Assembly (NCBI RefSeq): GCF_900100155.1 | Contig: NZ_FMTP01000007.1 | Coordinates: 151,091 to 215,090 of the forward strand | Direction of reading: 5' to 3' | DNA length: 64,000 bases | Source of the DNA: Ancylobacter rudongensis | GTDB taxonomy: Bacteria; Pseudomonadota; Alphaproteobacteria; Rhizobiales; Xanthobacteraceae | In this document: positions 1 through 7,556 of the stretch, one piece after another | Position numbering within the stretch: position 1 is the first letter of the stretch | Layout: each line of letters opens with the position of its first letter | Notes under the pieces: model-generated | What the model was told of the DNA's origin: nothing | The model's database searches: none | The model's input: only the letters and a program-made list of their open reading frames with translations | Program-made: the position numbers and the translations under genes

Positions 1-40
1 CGCTGAGGGTGCGGAGGAAGTCGGATTTGAACGTGCTCAT
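1..40 (-). CDS. tyrS: Tyrosyl-tRNA synthetase, N-terminal end only (partial)
   Basis: Only the first 13 codons are inside the window, read on the minus strand from the ATG whose complement is at 38-40. They give MSTFKSDFLRTLS, the N-terminus I know from alphaproteobacterial tyrosyl-tRNA synthetases. The enzyme charges tRNA-Tyr in the cytoplasm. Divergence from anmK, about 85 bases away, is a common arrangement in this group and supports the call. The catalytic domain is outside the window, so the identification rests on the short N-terminus and the neighbour. Confidence 0.72.
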   Translation of the reverse strand, partial: MSTFKSDFLRTLS

Positions 41-125
41 ATCGGGCCTGCGGGCATCAACGCCATGTTAGGAAGGGGCAGGTGATTTAACAGTTTCGCG
101 CAGCGAAAGCACCCCGAGGGCAGAG

Positions 126-1274
126 ATGGATCGGCCATTGATGGCGATTGGGCTGATGAGCGGGACCTCGCTCGACGGCATCGACGTGGCACTGATCGAG
201 ACCGATGGCGAGACCATCGCCTCGTTCGGGCCGGGGCGGACCTATGTCTATGCGCCGGAGACGCGGGAATTGCTGTTCCGGGCGATGGCGGACGCGCGCG
301 ACATGACCGACCGCGATGCCCGACCCGGGATTCTCGCCCGCGCCGAGCGGCTCTCGACGGAGCGCCACGGCCAGGCGCTGGCGGCGTTTCTCAAGGAGTT
401 TCCGGCCTATAGGGAGGTCGACGTCATCGGCTATCACGGCCAGACCGTGCTGCACCGGCCGGAGAATCGCCTGACCGTCCAGCTCGGCAATGGGCCGGCT
501 CTGGCGCGGGAGGTCCGCGGCATGACCCGCGGGCGCGGACCGGCGCTGGTCTATAACATGCGCGCCGCCGACGTCGCGGCGGGCGGGCAGGGGGCGCCGC
601 TGGTGCCGGTGTATCACCGCGCGCTTGCGCGCGGGCTGGGGCCGCCCAAGCCCCTGCTGGTGCTCAATCTCGGCGGGGTGGCCAATGTCACCTATGTCGA
701 CGGCCGGCGCGATCCGATCGCCTGCGATACCGGCCCGGCCAATGCGCTGATCGATGATTTTCTGAAGGCCCGCACCGATCTGCCGTTTGACGACGAGGGC
801 CTCATCGCCGCCCACGGCACGGTGGCTGAGGCTGTGGTCGATCGGCTGATGACGCACCCGTTCTTTCACCGCCCCCCGCCGAAATCACTGGATCGCAACG
901 AATTTCGCGCCTGGGTCAACGAACATGCCGGGCTCGATGGCATGAACACGGCGGATGGGGTGGCGACGCTTACGGCGCTGAGTGCGGCGAGCGTCGGGGC
1001 GGTGCTGCCTTTTCTGCCGGACCGACCGACCCGACTCATCGTGGCCGGCGGGGGGGCGCACAACACGACGCTGCTGCGGATGCTGGGCGCGCGCACCGGC
1101 ATCGAGACGGTGTCCGCCGACGCGGTCGGCTGGTCGACCGACGCGCTGGAGGCGCAGGCCTTCGCTTTCCTGGCAGTGCGGGCGCTCAAGGGGCTGGCGC
1201 TGAGCTTTCCCACCACCACGGGCGTGCCTGAGCCGATGACGGGTGGCGTCATCGTGCCCCCGCCGGCTGCATGA
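126..1274 (+). CDS. anmK: Anhydro-N-acetylmuramic acid kinase
   Basis: AnmK phosphorylates and opens 1,6-anhydro-N-acetylmuramic acid released during murein turnover, giving MurNAc-6-phosphate for cell-wall recycling in the cytoplasm. The 382-residue protein has the family N-terminal ATP-binding signature GLMSGTSLDGID (about residues 8-19), a GYHGQTVLHRP segment (near 100), the LNLGGVANVTYV stretch (about 180-191), the DTGPANALIDD loop (about 201-211) and the C-terminal VAGGGAHN motif. Length matches the family (about 370-390). The ATG at 126 leaves the full N-terminal strand in place. It is divergent from tyrS, as in many Rhizobiales. Confidence 0.95.
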   Translation: MDRPLMAIGLMSGTSLDGIDVALIETDGETIASFGPGRTYVYAPETRELLFRAMADARDMTDRDARPGILARAERLSTERHGQALAAFLKEFPAYREVDVIGYHGQTVLHRPENRLTVQLGNGPALAREVRGMTRGRGPALVYNMRAADVAAGGQGAPLVPVYHRALARGLGPPKPLLVLNLGGVANVTYVDGRRDPIACDTGPANALIDDFLKARTDLPFDDEGLIAAHGTVAEAVVDRLMTHPFFHRPPPKSLDRNEFRAWVNEHAGLDGMNTADGVATLTALSAASVGAVLPFLPDRPTRLIVAGGGAHNTTLLRMLGARTGIETVSADAVGWSTDALEAQAFAFLAVRALKGLALSFPTTTGVPEPMTGGVIVPPPAA

Positions 1275-1510
1275 GCTGCACCGCACGCTGCAGAACCGGG
1301 GGGGCTGCAGCAAAGCTGAACGGTAGGTTCAGAAAAATTGAAAACGGTACACAGAATGTCGCAGTATTCCTGAAACGCAAGCGTGCGATGCAAAATCGTA
1401 TGATGCGGTGCACAATATTCCATGTAGTTTGACGGCTCCCGGAAGTCCGGCTCGCCAGGCAGGCAGCTTCCTCTTCAACACGCCTGGACAGAAACTTTGG
1501 AGCCTTCGAC

Positions 1511-1879
1511 ATGCGCAGCCTCAGCCGCGATATTCTGCCGCTTGCCGTCGCCGGCGGCCTCATCGCCGTCGCCGTCATCGCCCCCGTCCGCGCCGCCGAC
1601 AAGGCCGGCCTGAAGCCGGCCACCGCCCAGACCATCAATATCGGCTATGTGAACGGCGTTGCGTATTACACGCCCCAGGCCGACGGTTATCACGTCGTCG
1701 CCACGCTGACCGTCGCCGGTGGCGCCCCGATCCGCGTCTCCGCCACTCTCCAGCCCGACCAGGTGGTCAGCTTCTCCGTGCCCGGCGCCGCCGACACGGC
1801 CGAGAGCATCGTCCAGATCGCCCGCCATGGCGACGCGATCACGCTGACCAACCCGCCGACCCGGCTCGTGCTCAACTGA
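1511..1879 (+). CDS. Small exported protein of unknown function
   Basis: A 122-residue protein that I do not recognise. Residues 1-29 look like a Sec signal peptide (MRSLSRD, then a hydrophobic stretch, ending near VRA-AD). The mature part of about 93 residues is rich in beta-branched residues and alternates like a small beta-sandwich. It has no cysteine and no metal motif. It stands alone: A+T-richer DNA lies upstream (1320-1440) and a strong rho-independent terminator follows 22 bases after the stop, so it looks like a monocistronic, fairly well expressed periplasmic protein. Function is not assigned. Confidence 0.7.
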   Translation: MRSLSRDILPLAVAGGLIAVAVIAPVRAADKAGLKPATAQTINIGYVNGVAYYTPQADGYHVVATLTVAGGAPIRVSATLQPDQVVSFSVPGAADTAESIVQIARHGDAITLTNPPTRLVLN

Positions 1880-1900
1880 GCCTCGCCTCATCCACCTCGT

Positions 1901-1932
1901 AAAAAGCCCGGCGTTCGCAGCGCCGGGCTTTT
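1901..1932 (+). terminator. Rho-independent terminator of the 1511-1879 gene
   Basis: An 8-bp G+C-only stem, GCCCGGCG (1906-1913) with CGCCGGGC (1921-1928), has a 7-base loop. It is flanked by AAAAA and TTTT, which can extend the stem and give the U tract. It sits 22 bases after the stop codon. Confidence 0.85.
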
Positions 1933-2031
1933 CGTTTGGTGGGCCTGCCGGGGGAGGGGCGGCGGGCATCCGCCTCGACCGTGGCGTGCCTTGGCGGGCT
2001 GCGACGGTTCCTGTAGGTTCGCGATCCGAAT

Positions 2032-2802
2032 ATGTGCCGGGCGGGGGACGCCAGTTTGCTCGGGTCTTTGGCGAAGAATCTCTTGCCGCCGTTCATCAGA
2101 AAAGAGCTGTCGAAGCGCAGGTGGCAATGGCGGAGCTATCTGGAGAGCCGCCGTAACCGGAATCGACGCGCGGCCGATGTGTTTTCCCAGATTTACCGCG
2201 AGAACACATGGGGCGATGGCGAGACACGCTTTTTCTCAGGTGCCGGATCGCGCGGGCCGTTCGTCAAACTATATTGCGATAGAATAAACGAGTTCATCAA
2301 AGAGAAGAATATTAAGTCTGTGCTCGATATTGGGTGCGGTGATTTCTATGTCGGTAGAAATCTGATCTGCGAAGACTATACCGGAATGGATGTTGTTCCG
2401 GACCTTGTGTCTTACAACAATGCGACGTTTGGCGGGCCGGGGTGTCGCTTCATCTGCGCGGATGCCGCGGGCGACGGGGATCTGCCGACGGCGGACCTTG
2501 TTCTCGTCCGCCAGGTCTTTCAGCACCTGTCCAACCGGCAGGTCGAGACGATTCTCGGCAAGCTGGCGCCTTTTCGCCATGTCATCGTCACGGAGCAGCA
2601 GCCTGCCGCGAGCGACTTCGCCATGGTCAATCGGGATCATGTGCACGGCAACGGCACGCGCCTGTTGCACGGCTCCGGCGTCTATCTGGAGCTTCCGCCC
2701 TTCAGCCGCAGCGTCGAATTGCTGCTGGACTGCGCCGGCGATGACCGTTCGGGCGATGTCCATGGGCGCGGCCCGATCCGCAGCTTCCTCGTCCGGGCCT
2801 AG
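2032..2802 (+). CDS. Class I SAM-dependent methyltransferase
   Basis: The 256-residue protein has a Rossmann-type SAM-binding motif I, VLDIGCGDFYVG (97-108), followed by an acidic strand end GMD (118-120) as expected for ribose contact, and a DLVLVRQVFQHLSN stretch resembling motif IV/post-IV. The first 60 residues are basic and helix-prone (KELSKRRWQWR). The substrate cannot be read. The gene has no close partner: a terminator precedes it and the next gene is convergent. Base composition from about 2260 to 2420 is visibly more A+T-rich than its surroundings, which may mean transfer. No clear ribosome-binding site precedes the ATG at 2032, so the exact start is uncertain; a TTG at 2056 is possible. 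Confidence 0.75.
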   Translation: MCRAGDASLLGSLAKNLLPPFIRKELSKRRWQWRSYLESRRNRNRRAADVFSQIYRENTWGDGETRFFSGAGSRGPFVKLYCDRINEFIKEKNIKSVLDIGCGDFYVGRNLICEDYTGMDVVPDLVSYNNATFGGPGCRFICADAAGDGDLPTADLVLVRQVFQHLSNRQVETILGKLAPFRHVIVTEQQPAASDFAMVNRDHVHGNGTRLLHGSGVYLELPPFSRSVELLLDCAGDDRSGDVHGRGPIRSFLVRA

Positions 2803-2883
2803 CCCTGGCGCCGTGTCTCCGTTCGGCCTGAAGCGACGGACGGGGGTGGCCGGTCAGCCAGCCCCGTCGTGCCGTGCGGCCGC

Positions 2884-3549
2884 TCAGGCGGCGCTGGTCT
2901 TCTTGGCCGTCTCGGGCAGGCGCTTGTCGAGATAGGCGCCGACGACCTCCATCAGGTCCTCGGTCTTGCCGTCGAAGAAGTGGTTGGCGCCCGGCACGGT
3001 CTGCTGGTCGATGACGATGCCCTTCTGCGTCTTCAGCTTCTCCACGAGGCCGGTGACGGCGGAGAACGGCACCACTGCGTCCTTGTCGCCATGCACGAAC
3101 AGGCCGGAGGACGGGCAGGGGGCGAGGAACGAGAAGTCATAGAGATTCGCCGGCGCGGCGATGGAGATGAAGCCTTCCACCTCCGGGCGGCGCATCAGCA
3201 GCTGCATCCCGATCCAGGCGCCGAAGGAGAAGCCGGCGATCCAGCAGGCGCGCGCATCCGGGTTGATCGACTGCGCCCAGTCCAGCGCGGCAGCGGCATC
3301 GGCCAGTTCGCCCTGGCCATGGTCGAACGAGCCCTGCGAGCGGCCGACGCCGCGGAAGTTGAAGCGCAGGGTCGAGAAGCCCCGGTTCACGAACTGGTAA
3401 TAGAGGTTGTAGACGACCGGATTGTTCATCGTGCCGCCGAACTGGGGGTGCGGGTGCAGGATGATGGCGATGGGCGCATGGCGCGCCTTGGCCGGCTGGT
3501 AGCGGCCTTCGAGCCGCCCCTTCTCGCCGGTGAAGATAACCTCGGGCAT
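2884..3549 (-). CDS. Alpha/beta hydrolase
   Basis: A 221-residue serine hydrolase fold protein. It shows the oxyanion-side HPHPQFGGTMNN segment (about 32-43), the FNFRGVGRSQG strand-loop (about 63-73), the nucleophile elbow GFSFGAW (Ser in G-x-S-x-G, near residue 107), an HGDKDAVVP loop with the likely acid (near 151) and a late ANHFF histidine (near 189). This set matches the small dienelactone-hydrolase-like proteins often found next to SUF operons in Rhizobiales. The substrate is unknown. It is transcribed away from the suf operon across a 336-base gap that holds the suf promoter. Confidence 0.85.
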   Translation of the reverse strand: MPEVIFTGEKGRLEGRYQPAKARHAPIAIILHPHPQFGGTMNNPVVYNLYYQFVNRGFSTLRFNFRGVGRSQGSFDHGQGELADAAAALDWAQSINPDARACWIAGFSFGAWIGMQLLMRRPEVEGFISIAAPANLYDFSFLAPCPSSGLFVHGDKDAVVPFSAVTGLVEKLKTQKGIVIDQQTVPGANHFFDGKTEDLMEVVGAYLDKRLPETAKKTSAA

Positions 3550-3652
3550 GAAGTTCGTGACCTTGAATGCGGCGGGGCAAGGCGAGATTGGTCCGGTGGG
3601 CCGAAAACCCGTTCCGGCCTGCGTCCCGAAAGACTGCCTTACCGCATGCGCC

Positions 3653-3681
3653 TTGACGACCTGGGGCGGGAGCCCTAACTT
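3653..3681 (+). promoter_or_regulatory. Probable sigma-70 promoter of the suf operon
   Basis: TTGACG (3653-3658) is an excellent alphaproteobacterial -35. With a 17-base spacer it is followed by TAACTT (3676-3681), a weaker -10 (3 of 6 matches). The predicted start is near 3688, inside the iron-control palindrome. The leader to the first suf gene would be about 200 bases. This is read by eye; the -10 is the uncertain part. Confidence 0.5.
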
Positions 3682-3682
3682 A

Positions 3683-3697
3683 TTAGAATAATTCTAA
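3683..3697. promoter_or_regulatory. Irr-type iron-control element (ICE box) on the suf promoter
   Basis: TTAGAATAATTCTAA is a perfect dyad, TTAGAAT/ATTCTAA around one central base. It matches the TTAGAA-N3-TTCTAA form of the iron-control element bound by Irr, the haem-responsive Fur-family regulator of Rhizobiales. It begins one base after the predicted -10 and covers the likely transcription start, a position from which binding should repress. That fits Irr lowering iron-consuming Fe-S assembly under iron shortage. Regulator identity is inferred from the motif; irr itself is not in the window. Confidence 0.65.
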
Positions 3698-3842
3698 ATA
3701 TCTACGTTGAGTTGCGGCCGCGTCGCGTTCAACCTGCGCGCGACCGTGCACCCTACGAAGAAGACGGGACGGTCAGCTATGCCGGACGACGCCTGAATTT
3801 GCAAGCTTTAGCGCAAAGGAAGGGGCAGACGGCGCAGCGGCT

Positions 3843-3854
3843 TCCTATATAGGA
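3843..3854. promoter_or_regulatory. Short perfect palindrome in the suf leader
   Basis: TCCTATATAGGA is a 12-base perfect palindrome 31 bases before the first suf start codon. TATATA could serve as a -10, but no -35 stands at the right distance. It could also be an operator half-covered by the leader, or chance in an A+T-poor region. The rest of the 3698-3885 leader shows no long ORF and no recognised riboswitch. Confidence 0.3.
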
Positions 3855-3885
3855 GAGGCAAACGGAACCACGAGCCCCCAGAGAC

Positions 3886-5055
3886 ATGAACGCACGCACC
3901 TATCTCGACCATAACGCGACATCCCCGGTTCGCCCGGAAGCGCGTGAGGCCCTGCTGGCGGCGCTGGACGCCACCGGCAACGGCTCCTCCGTGCATGCCG
4001 AGGGCCGCGTCTCGCGCGGGACGATGGATGTGGCGCGGGCGCAGGTGGCGGCGCTGGTGGGCGGCAATCCGGCCGGGGTGATCTTCACCTCCAGCGGCAC
4101 CGAGGCCGACGTGCTGGCGCTGACGCCCGATTACCGGCGCGGCGAGGAGTCACTGCTCCATGACGTTCTGCTGGTCAGCGCGGTGGAACATGCCGCCGTG
4201 CTGCGCGGCCACCGTTTCCCCGCCGACCGGGTGGAGGTTCTCCCCGTTGATGCGCGCGGCCGGGTATTGCTCGACGCGCTCGACGCGGCGCTGGAGCGCC
4301 ATTCCGCCGCCGGTCGCCGGGTGCTGCTCTCGCTGATGGTGGCCAATAACGAGACCGGGGTGATCCAGCCGCTGGCGGAGGCGGCGCGCCGCGCCCACGC
4401 CCATGGCGCGCTGGTGCACACCGACGCCGTGCAGGCCGCCGGGCGCATTCCGCTCTCGCTCCCCGCGCTCGGTGCCGACATGATGTCTGTCTCCGCCCAC
4501 AAGCTCGGCGGTGCGCCGGGTGTGGGGGCGCTGATCCTCGCCGACCCGGACCTTCGCCCCGCGCCGCTGATCGGCGGGGGCGCGCAGGAGCGGGGCCGGC
4601 GGGCCGGCAGCGAGAACGTGCCGGCCATTGCCGCCTTCGGCGCGGCGGCGCAGCGCGCGGGCGACTGTGTGGAAGCCGATGGCGTGCGCATCAATGGCTT
4701 GCGCGAACGGCTTGAAGACGCTCTAAGGTGCGAGTTTCCCGAGCTTGTCCTGCTCGTGGGCGATGTCGACCGGCTGCCGAACACCTCGTGCTTCGCGCTG
4801 CCGGGCGTGCCGGCCGAAACCGTTGTCATCGCCCTCGATCTTGCGGGCGTGGCGGCGAGCGCCGGTGCCGCCTGCTCGTCGGGCAAGGTGGCGGCCTCGC
4901 ATGTGCTGGGGGCGATGGGCGTGTCCGAGCGCATCGCGCGTTCGGCGATCCGCCTGTCCTTCGGCTGGTCGAGCGGGGAAGAGGATGTCGACCGGGCGCT
5001 CGGCGTGTTCCGCCGGGTGTTGCCGGGTCTTTTGCGTCGCCGCGCGGCGGCGTGA
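3886..5055 (+). CDS. Cysteine desulfurase, NifS/IscS type (first gene of suf operon)
   Basis: A PLP enzyme that takes sulfur from L-cysteine as an enzyme persulfide for Fe-S cluster building. The 389 residues begin YLDHNATSPVRPEAR, typical of class V aminotransferases. The PLP lysine is K206 in SAHKLGG, and the persulfide cysteine is C330 in the short loop ACSSGK, followed by SHVL, as in NifS/IscS rather than SufS. It opens the suf operon, with sufB 129 bases after its stop. In many alphaproteobacteria the same gene sits here behind an iscR/rrf2 regulator; that regulator is absent. A second desulfurase of the SufS type lies later in the operon. Confidence 0.9.
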   Translation: MNARTYLDHNATSPVRPEAREALLAALDATGNGSSVHAEGRVSRGTMDVARAQVAALVGGNPAGVIFTSSGTEADVLALTPDYRRGEESLLHDVLLVSAVEHAAVLRGHRFPADRVEVLPVDARGRVLLDALDAALERHSAAGRRVLLSLMVANNETGVIQPLAEAARRAHAHGALVHTDAVQAAGRIPLSLPALGADMMSVSAHKLGGAPGVGALILADPDLRPAPLIGGGAQERGRRAGSENVPAIAAFGAAAQRAGDCVEADGVRINGLRERLEDALRCEFPELVLLVGDVDRLPNTSCFALPGVPAETVVIALDLAGVAASAGAACSSGKVAASHVLGAMGVSERIARSAIRLSFGWSSGEEDVDRALGVFRRVLPGLLRRRAAA

Positions 5056-5184
5056 GGTGTGAGATTTGCGCGGCCCTCGGGCGGCGCAGGACGACGCGGG
5101 CGGTGCCGCACTCCGGTGGCCGCCGGCGGGAATGGTTGACCTGACCCGCGGGCCTTGACCCCGCGTGGGAGAGGAGATGAGACG

Positions 5185-6657
5185 ATGCCGGCCGTACAGG
5201 AGACAGTGGACCAGGTCCGCTCCCTTGATGTCGATCAGTACAAGTACGGGTTCTTCACCGAAATCGAGACGGAAAAGGCCCCGAAGGGCCTGTCCGAGGA
5301 CACGGTCCGCTTCATCTCGGCGAAGAAGAACGAGCCCGAATGGATGCTCGAATGGCGGCTGGAGGCGTTCCGTCGCTGGCTCACCATGCGCGAGCCGGAC
5401 TGGGCGCGGGTGAGCTACCCGCCGATCGACTATCAGGACCTCTATTACTATTCCGCGCCCAAGCGCCCGAGCGAACTGTCGATCGACGACATCGACCCCG
5501 AGATTCTCGCCACCTATGAGAAGCTCGGCATCCCGCTGCGCGAGCGCGACGCGTTGCTCGGCATTGCCAGCGGCGGCACCAAGGTCGCGGTCGACGCGGT
5601 GTTCGACAGCGTCTCGGTCGCCACCACCTTCAAGGAAGAGCTCTCCAAGGCCGGCGTGATCTTCATGCCGATCTCCGAGGCGGTGCGCGAATATCCCGAG
5701 CTGGTGAAGAAATATCTCGGCTCGGTGGTGCCGGTGACGGACAACTACTTCGCCACGCTGAACTCGGCGGTGTTCTCCGACGGGTCGTTCGTCTATGTGC
5801 CCAAGGGCGTGCGCTGCCCGATGGAGCTGTCGACCTATTTCCGCATCAATGAGCGCAACACCGGCCAGTTCGAGCGCACGCTGATCATCGCCGACGAGGG
5901 CGCCTATGTGAGCTATCTCGAAGGCTGCACCGCGCCGATGCGCGACGAGAACCAGCTGCACGCCGCCGTGGTTGAGCTGGTCGCGCTCGATGACGCCGAG
6001 ATCAAGTACTCGACGGTGCAGAACTGGTACCCCGGCGACAAGGACGGCAAGGGCGGCATCTTCAACTTCGTCACCAAGCGTGGCGATTGCCGCGGCGACC
6101 GTTCGAAGATCTCCTGGACGCAGGTGGAAACCGGCTCGGCGATCACCTGGAAGTACCCGAGCTGCATCCTGCGCGGCGACAATTCGCAGGGCGAGTTCTA
6201 CTCGATCGCCATCTCGAACGGGCGCCAGCAGGTCGATAGCGGCACCAAGATGATCCATCTCGGCAAGAACACGTCGAGCCGCATCATCTCCAAGGGCATC
6301 GCGGCGGGCTATTCCGACAACACCTATCGCGGCCTCGTCACCGCCCACCGCAAGGCCACCGGCGCGCGCAACTTCACCAATTGCGACAGCCTGCTGATCG
6401 GCGACAAGTGCGGGGCGCACACCGTGCCCTATATCGAGAGTAAGAACTCCTCCGCCCAGTTCGAGCACGAGGCCACCACCTCGAAGATCTCCGACGACCA
6501 GCTGTTCTACTGCCGCCAGCGCGGCCTCGATCCGGAAGAGGCGACGGCGCTGATCGTCAACGGCTTCGTCAAGGACGTGCTGCAGCAGCTGCCGATGGAG
6601 TTCGCGGTCGAGGCGCAGAAGCTGATCGCGGTGAGCCTCGAAGGCTCGGTGGGCTGA
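5185..6657 (+). CDS. sufB: Fe-S cluster assembly scaffold protein SufB
   Basis: SufB is the scaffold subunit of the cytoplasmic SufBCD complex, on which nascent Fe-S clusters are built. The 490-residue protein carries the family stretches [16 protein letters not shown] near the N-terminus, the beta-helix core, and the C-terminal block [18 protein letters not shown], whose first cysteine corresponds to the conserved scaffold cysteine, followed by [10 protein letters not shown]. The ATG at 5185 is preferred over the upstream TTG at 5155: it follows a GGAGAGGAG-type ribosome-binding site and gives the normal N-terminus and length (about 490). Confidence 0.97.
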   Translation: MPAVQETVDQVRSLDVDQYKYGFFTEIETEKAPKGLSEDTVRFISAKKNEPEWMLEWRLEAFRRWLTMREPDWARVSYPPIDYQDLYYYSAPKRPSELSIDDIDPEILATYEKLGIPLRERDALLGIASGGTKVAVDAVFDSVSVATTFKEELSKAGVIFMPISEAVREYPELVKKYLGSVVPVTDNYFATLNSAVFSDGSFVYVPKGVRCPMELSTYFRINERNTGQFERTLIIADEGAYVSYLEGCTAPMRDENQLHAAVVELVALDDAEIKYSTVQNWYPGDKDGKGGIFNFVTKRGDCRGDRSKISWTQVETGSAITWKYPSCILRGDNSQGEFYSIAISNGRQQVDSGTKMIHLGKNTSSRIISKGIAAGYSDNTYRGLVTAHRKATGARNFTNCDSLLIGDKCGAHTVPYIESKNSSAQFEHEATTSKISDDQLFYCRQRGLDPEEATALIVNGFVKDVLQQLPMEFAVEAQKLIAVSLEGSVG

Positions 6658-6678
6658 CGGCCCGTCCGTAATCGTTCT

Positions 6679-6706
6679 CCCGGACGCGGCCCTGCCGCGA
6701 TCCGGG
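6679..6706. repeat. Family B palindromic repeat (sufB-sufC gap)
   Basis: CCCGGACGCGG (6679-6689) pairs with CCGCGATCCGGG (6695-6706), leaving one bulged A, and is followed by ATCGCTCC. It is a degenerate member of the CCCGGAC...ATCCGGGATCG family seen at 21595, 28379, 29113 and 39458. It lies inside the suf operon and would form a hairpin in the transcript, but there is no U tract, so it is not a terminator. Confidence 0.6.
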
Positions 6707-6781
6707 ATCGCTCCCAGATTTCAGCGCGCTCCCGGCGCCCCGCTCCGGCCGGTCGACGCGCATCAGATACGGAACACTGAC

Positions 6782-7546
6782 ATGGCTCTGCTCGACATCG
6801 ACAACCTCCACGCCAAGATCGACGGCGAACACGGCAAGGAAATCCTCAAGGGCCTCTCGCTCAAGGTGAATCCGGGCGAGGTGCACGCGATCATGGGGCC
6901 GAACGGTTCCGGCAAGTCGACGCTCTCCTACATCCTCGCCGGCAAGGAGGATTACGAAGTCACCGACGGCACCGTCACCCTCGACGGCGAAGACCTTCTG
7001 GAGATGGAAATCGACGAGCGCGCCGCCAAGGGCGTGTTCCTCGCCTTCCAGTACCCGGTGGAAGTGCCTGGTGTTGCCACCATGACCTTCCTGCGCGCCT
7101 CGCTGAACGCGCAGCGCAAGAAGCGCGGCGAGGCGGAGGTCTCCACCCCGGACTTCCTGCGCTTGGTGAAGGACAAGGCGGCGCATCTCGGCATCAACCA
7201 GGACATGCTGCGGCGCGGCGTCAATGTCGGCTTTTCCGGCGGCGAGAAGAAGCGCGCGGAAATCCTGCAGATGGCCATTCTGGAGCCGAAGCTCTGCGTG
7301 CTCGACGAGACCGATTCCGGCCTCGACATCGACGCGCTGAAGGTGGTCTCCGAGGGCGTCAACGCCCTGCGCTCGCCCGACCGGGCGATGATCGTCATCA
7401 CCCATTACCAGCGCCTGCTGAACCACATCGTGCCCGATTTCGTACATGTGATGAACAAGGGCCGCATCGTCCGCTCCGGCGGCAAGGAGCTGGCGCTGGA
7501 ACTCGAAGCCAATGGCTATGCCGAGTACCAGCAGGACGCGGCGTGA
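6782..7546 (+). CDS. sufC: Fe-S cluster assembly ATPase SufC
   Basis: SufC is the ABC-type ATPase that drives conformational change in SufBCD during cluster assembly. The 254 residues show Walker A GPNGSGKST (39-47), the Q-loop FQYPVEVPG, a signature VGFSGGEKKRAEI, Walker B LCVLDETDSGLD and an H-loop ITHYQR. The DETDSGLD variant and the KKRAE signature are diagnostic of SufC. It has no membrane partner, as expected, and is followed 10 bases later by sufD. Confidence 0.97.
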   Translation: MALLDIDNLHAKIDGEHGKEILKGLSLKVNPGEVHAIMGPNGSGKSTLSYILAGKEDYEVTDGTVTLDGEDLLEMEIDERAAKGVFLAFQYPVEVPGVATMTFLRASLNAQRKKRGEAEVSTPDFLRLVKDKAAHLGINQDMLRRGVNVGFSGGEKKRAEILQMAILEPKLCVLDETDSGLDIDALKVVSEGVNALRSPDRAMIVITHYQRLLNHIVPDFVHVMNKGRIVRSGGKELALELEANGYAEYQQDAA

Positions 7547-7556
7547 GGTGGCTGAG

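Noticed and set aside
3779..3796. Tiny leader ORF (ATG CCG GAC GAC GCC TGA) upstream of the suf operon
   Set aside because: Five codons, no ribosome-binding site of note and no regulatory residue pattern; expected by chance.
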